From assembly GCA_910583815.1 (NCBI GenBank), contig CAJTZB010000037.1:1-16958 (forward strand): a stretch of 16,958 nt of DNA, in the 5' to 3' direction. The notes beneath the pieces were generated by a model. The model made no database searches, was not told the origin of the DNA, and saw only the letters and a program-made list of their open reading frames with translations. Made by a program: the position numbers and the translations under genes. Within the stretch, counting starts at the first letter, position 1, and each line of letters begins with the position of its first letter. This DNA is from an uncultured Lachnospiraceae bacterium. Its GTDB lineage: Bacteria > Bacillota > Clostridia > Lachnospirales > Lachnospiraceae. Shown one piece after another: positions 13,943 through 16,958 of the stretch.

Positions 13943-14053
13943 CTATGCATCGGCTTCATCATCCGCAAATTCTAAAAATGTTTCCAAATCATTTCCAACA
14001 CTTAAATAAATTTGCTTGCAACTCACATAAATAAAGGATTTTTCAAAGCCTTC
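13943..14053 (-). pseudogene. 36-codon remnant-like frame between mutS2 and the methyltransferase
   Basis: After the mutS2 stop there is a second in-frame stop (TAA), then an open frame of 36 codons ending at TAG 13945-13943. It reads like the C-terminal end of a protein: SCKQIYLSVGNDLETF followed by LEFADDEADA. There is no ATG; the only start is a GTG at 14026 without a ribosome binding site. I do not recognise the parent family. It may be the stump of a gene that once stood between mutS2 and the island, and so mark the island's edge. Confidence 0.3.
13969..13998 (-). promoter_or_regulatory. Possible promoter of the defence genes
   Basis: On the minus strand, TTGGAA (13998-13993), an 18-base spacer and TAGAAT (13974-13969) give a moderate sigma-A match (4/6 and 5/6). 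Transcription would begin near 13962, about 57 bases before the methyltransferase ATG. It lies inside the remnant-like frame below, so the match could be chance in AT-rich sequence. Confidence 0.35.
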
Positions 14054-14056
14054 TTA

Positions 14057-16426
14057 TCATTTAAACTCCACAATCGTAACGCCCTGGTCACCCTCACCGA
14101 ACGTTCCGAGCCGATATTGCTTTACATATTTCATACGCTTCAAATGTGAATGTACTGCTTCCTTTAATGCCCCGGTGCCTCTTCCGTGAATAATCGTTAC
14201 CTGTGGCAGATGAGACAGATAAGCATCGTCCAGATATTTATCCAACTCCGGAAGCGCCTCGTCCACACGCATTCCAATCAGGTTCAGTTCCGGATGGATG
14301 GAAAGCGATTTGTTCATTTTAATCTGCCCTGCGGCAGTCTTTTTCGCCATCGGCTCTTGCTTCTTTCCATCAGAAATCCACTGCACATCCTTTTGGTTGA
14401 CCTGCGTCTGCATAATTCCTATCTGAACAGTTAAATCGCCCTTTGCATTTGGGGCAGAAATCACTGTCCCTTCCAGATTCAGGCTCAGAACAAGCACCGT
14501 ATTACCAACATGGAATTCCCTTCCTGACTGTTTGCCCTCTGCTCTCTGTCTGACCGTAAGCTTCTGCTCCCGCTCACCGAGACGGCCTCTGAGTTCTGCA
14601 CGCTCCTGCTCCATTTCCCTCATGTTGCCGGAACTGCCCCATTTATTGAACTTCTTGATTGTCTCATCGGCATAGTCCTTGGCCTGCTGCAGCACTTCCC
14701 TCGCCTGCTCGTTTGCCTCTCTGAGAATCCTCTCTTTTGCCAAATCCAACCGGTCGTATTTTTCCGTCAGGCGCTTCTTTAGCAGTTCGATTTCCTTTTT
14801 ATTTTCCTCAATGGCAGCCTGCTGCCGCTCCATCACAATACGGCGTTCCTCCAAGCCGGAAATTACGTCTTCAAAGCTCTGGTCGTTCGTTCCAATGAAA
14901 GACCTCGCCATTTCAATAATATCTTCTGAAAGCCCAAGCTTTTTGGAAATTGCAAACGCATTGCTTTTCCCCGGCACGCCAATCAAAAGCCGGTAGGTCG
15001 GGCGAAGCGTCTCCACATCAAATTCGCAGCTTGCATTGGAAACGCCCGGAGTAGAAAGCGCATATACTTTCAGCTCACTGTAGTGCGTCGTGGCAACCAC
15101 TCTCGTTCCCTTTGCATGAAGATAAGATAAAATTGCCATTGCAAGCGCCGCACCTTCGGTTGGGTCGGTGCCTGCCCCAAGCTCATCAAACAGCACCAAG
15201 GAATGCTCATCTGCCTGTTCCAAAATCCGGACGGTATTCGTCATATGCGAGGAAAACGTACTGAGGCTCTGCTCGATGCTCTGTTCATCTCCAATGTCTG
15301 CAAATACGTTTTCAAACACCGCCAGCTCCGAACCATCAAACGCCGGAATATGCAGGCCAGCCTGCCCCATCAAAGTAAACAGGCCCACAGTTTTTAACGT
15401 TACAGTTTTACCTCCGGTGTTTGGCCCGGTCACGACAAGCAATGTAAACTCGTCTCCAAGGAAAATATCGATTGGCACAACCGTATGGCTGTCAATCAAC
15501 GGATGCCTTCCTTTTTTGATATTGATATAGCCTCTGTCGTTGAACAGCGGCTCACTTGCTTTCATCGCCTTTGCAAGCGACGCCCTTGCAAAAATGAAAT
15601 CCAGTTCCGTCAGTGTCTCGGTATTGTATACCAGATTTTCGGTATGCATTGCCGCCTGTGCAGAAAGTTCTGCCAGTATTTTTTCTATCTCTTTTGCTTC
15701 CTTTAAAAACAGCTCGCTTAACTCATTATTGAGCTTTACAACCGAAGCAGGTTCCATAAAAATCGTTGAGCCTTTCGAGGACTGGTCATGAATCAGCCCT
15801 GCGAACTGTCCCTTATATTCCTGCTTGACCGGAAGACAATACCTGCCGTTGCGCATCGTAATAATGCTGTCCTGCAGCATTGTCTTAGAGTCCTGCGAAT
15901 TGACAATGGTATTCAGCTGGTCACGGATTTTATCATTTATAATCTTCATCTGGCGGCGCACGCTCTTTAAGCCGGGACTTGCGTCATCCGCAATTTCTTC
16001 TTCCGACAGAATACAGCGCTGTATTTCATTGTTTAACGTCTGCAGCGGCTCCAACAGTTCAAAACGCTCTGAAAGACTGTCTGCCTCCTGCTCCTCGCTT
16101 ATTTTTCCGCCATAGCTTTTTACACGCTGTGTTGCCGTCAGCACAGAGCTGATTTTTAACAGCTCTACTGCCAAAAGAGAAGAACCAACCTCCAAAAGCT
16201 TCAGCGCTCCACGAATATCCGGAAGTCCGTAAAACGACAGGCTGCCTTTTTTGTAAATTCTTGCAAGCGCATCCCTTGTCTCTTCCTGCATCCGGTGGAT
16301 TTCTTTTACATCCGTCTGTGGTTTCAAATCGGCACAGCGGGCGCGTCCCAGTTCTGAACCCGCGTACCGTTTCAGCATTTCAATGACTTTGTCGTATTCT
16401 AATACTTTACATGCTCGTTCATCCAT
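14057..16426 (-). CDS. mutS2: Endonuclease MutS2 / ribosome-collision factor
   Basis: The 789-residue protein has the full MutS2 architecture: an N-terminal core/lever region, the MutS-type ATPase with Walker A GPNTGGKT (334-341) and Walker B LVLFDELGAGTDPTEGAA, a long Lys/Glu-rich coiled coil (roughly 500-600), and a C-terminal Smr domain with LNLIGMRVDEAL and IIHGRGTGALKEAV. It lacks a mismatch-recognition domain. B. subtilis MutS2 splits stalled or collided ribosomes and suppresses homologous recombination. The longest frame starts at a GTG (16459) directly after the trmL stop. I chose ATG 16426 because MDERACKVLEYDKVI matches the family N-terminus; AAAGGAG lies 13 bases upstream, rather far, and the ATG at 16438 is too close to it. 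The genes downstream in the mutS2 direction are island genes, so its usual neighbour has been displaced. Confidence 0.96.
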   Translation of the reverse strand: MDERACKVLEYDKVIEMLKRYAGSELGRARCADLKPQTDVKEIHRMQEETRDALARIYKKGSLSFYGLPDIRGALKLLEVGSSLLAVELLKISSVLTATQRVKSYGGKISEEQEADSLSERFELLEPLQTLNNEIQRCILSEEEIADDASPGLKSVRRQMKIINDKIRDQLNTIVNSQDSKTMLQDSIITMRNGRYCLPVKQEYKGQFAGLIHDQSSKGSTIFMEPASVVKLNNELSELFLKEAKEIEKILAELSAQAAMHTENLVYNTETLTELDFIFARASLAKAMKASEPLFNDRGYINIKKGRHPLIDSHTVVPIDIFLGDEFTLLVVTGPNTGGKTVTLKTVGLFTLMGQAGLHIPAFDGSELAVFENVFADIGDEQSIEQSLSTFSSHMTNTVRILEQADEHSLVLFDELGAGTDPTEGAALAMAILSYLHAKGTRVVATTHYSELKVYALSTPGVSNASCEFDVETLRPTYRLLIGVPGKSNAFAISKKLGLSEDIIEMARSFIGTNDQSFEDVISGLEERRIVMERQQAAIEENKKEIELLKKRLTEKYDRLDLAKERILREANEQAREVLQQAKDYADETIKKFNKWGSSGNMREMEQERAELRGRLGEREQKLTVRQRAEGKQSGREFHVGNTVLVLSLNLEGTVISAPNAKGDLTVQIGIMQTQVNQKDVQWISDGKKQEPMAKKTAAGQIKMNKSLSIHPELNLIGMRVDEALPELDKYLDDAYLSHLPQVTIIHGRGTGALKEAVHSHLKRMKYVKQYRLGTFGEGDQGVTIVEFK

Positions 16427-16459
16427 ATTCCCTGGCATACTCCTTTCAAAACGAGGCAC

Positions 16460-16951
16460 TTATCCCCAACGATGCCTGTGCAGTTCTCCTTCCATGCGCA
16501 TCCCTTCAAAATTGTTCTGGCGAAGCGCCTCATACAACACAATTGCCGCAGAATTACCAAGATTTAAAGAGCGAATATCTCCTATCATCGGAATCCTGAC
16601 ACATGTATCTTGGTAATCAAGCAAAATTTCCTCCGGAATCCCGGCGCTTTCCTTTCCAAACATAATATATGCATCTGGTTCATAAGAAACTTCTGTATAA
16701 GCCCTCTTTGCTTTCGTGGTAGCCATATATAACTTTGCATTTGGATTTTTATGAAGAAACTCCTCAAAGTTCTTATATACTGCAAGGTCCAGAGCCTTCC
16801 AATAATCCATCCCTGCACGCCGCACTGCTTTGTCGCTGATATCAAATCCAAGTGGCTCAATTAAGTGCAGCCTGGTTCCTGTCGCCACACACGTCCGCCC
16901 AATATTTCCCGTATTTGCCGGAATTTCTGGCTCTAAAAGTACAATATTCAT
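16460..16951 (-). CDS. trmL: tRNA (cytidine(34)-2'-O)-methyltransferase TrmL
   Basis: This complete 163-residue SPOUT methyltransferase adds a 2'-O-methyl group to the wobble nucleotide of certain leucine tRNAs. The signature is clear: IVLLEPEIPANTGNIGRTC at the start, LIEPLGF, ALDLAVYKNFEEFL, YIMFGKESAGIPEEIL (SAM-binding knot) and IPMIGDIRSLNLGNSAA near the end. Its length of about 160 residues is normal for the minimal, single-domain TrmL/YibK. The ATG is at 16951-16949, and only seven bases of upstream sequence remain, so the ribosome binding site and promoter lie outside the window. It ends just before the mutS2 frame (33 bases to the chosen mutS2 ATG), indicating cotranscription. Confidence 0.96.
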   Translation of the reverse strand: MNIVLLEPEIPANTGNIGRTCVATGTRLHLIEPLGFDISDKAVRRAGMDYWKALDLAVYKNFEEFLHKNPNAKLYMATTKAKRAYTEVSYEPDAYIMFGKESAGIPEEILLDYQDTCVRIPMIGDIRSLNLGNSAAIVLYEALRQNNFEGMRMEGELHRHRWG

Positions 16952-16958
16952 AATTGAT

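Overview
This is a bacterial chromosome segment. Every gene I can support lies on the minus strand. Gene content and order (trmL, mutS2, a response regulator/sensor kinase pair, an HtrA-like membrane protein, a YhaM-like nuclease, a Nudix/pyrophosphatase fusion, rlmD), AGGAGG-type ribosome binding sites and AT-rich spacers suggest a Clostridia member, most likely Lachnospiraceae. The taxon is inferred from gene families, not from a marker gene.

Right to left, in the direction of transcription. (1) 16951-14057: trmL (tRNA wobble methylation) and mutS2 (ribosome rescue/anti-recombination). (2) 14056-9898: an accessory island. It starts with a short gene-remnant-like stretch and a possible promoter, followed by four same-strand genes. 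These are a C5 cytosine methyltransferase, an NgoMIV-family restriction endonuclease (predicted target GCCGGC), a SIR2-like protein and a DUF262 (ParB-like, GmrS-like) protein. The first two overlap by 53 bp, the last two by 8 bp, and 31 bp separate the pairs, so they could be one defence operon. The SIR2-like/DUF262 pair is the best candidate here for an undescribed system. (3) 9897-2742: a core-type operon behind a good sigma-A promoter at 9854-9882. It encodes a two-component system, a trypsin-like PDZ protein that has lost its catalytic triad, a YhaM-type HD exoribonuclease, a Nudix-inorganic pyrophosphatase fusion, and rlmD. (4) 2741-1: a second accessory region directly behind the 3' end of rlmD. 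It holds decayed coding sequence, a zinc-ribbon ORF without a convincing start, an intact dinD-like gene, a degenerate copy of the C-terminal module that many related RlmD proteins carry, a 40-codon ORF, and the start of a RhuM-family gene that leaves the window.

The two accessory regions interrupt otherwise ordinary housekeeping genes. No integrase, transposase, tRNA, rRNA or CRISPR array is visible. The rlmD 3' end looks like an old integration scar. The R-M/SIR2/DUF262 island looks like a defence cassette between mutS2 and the two-component operon.
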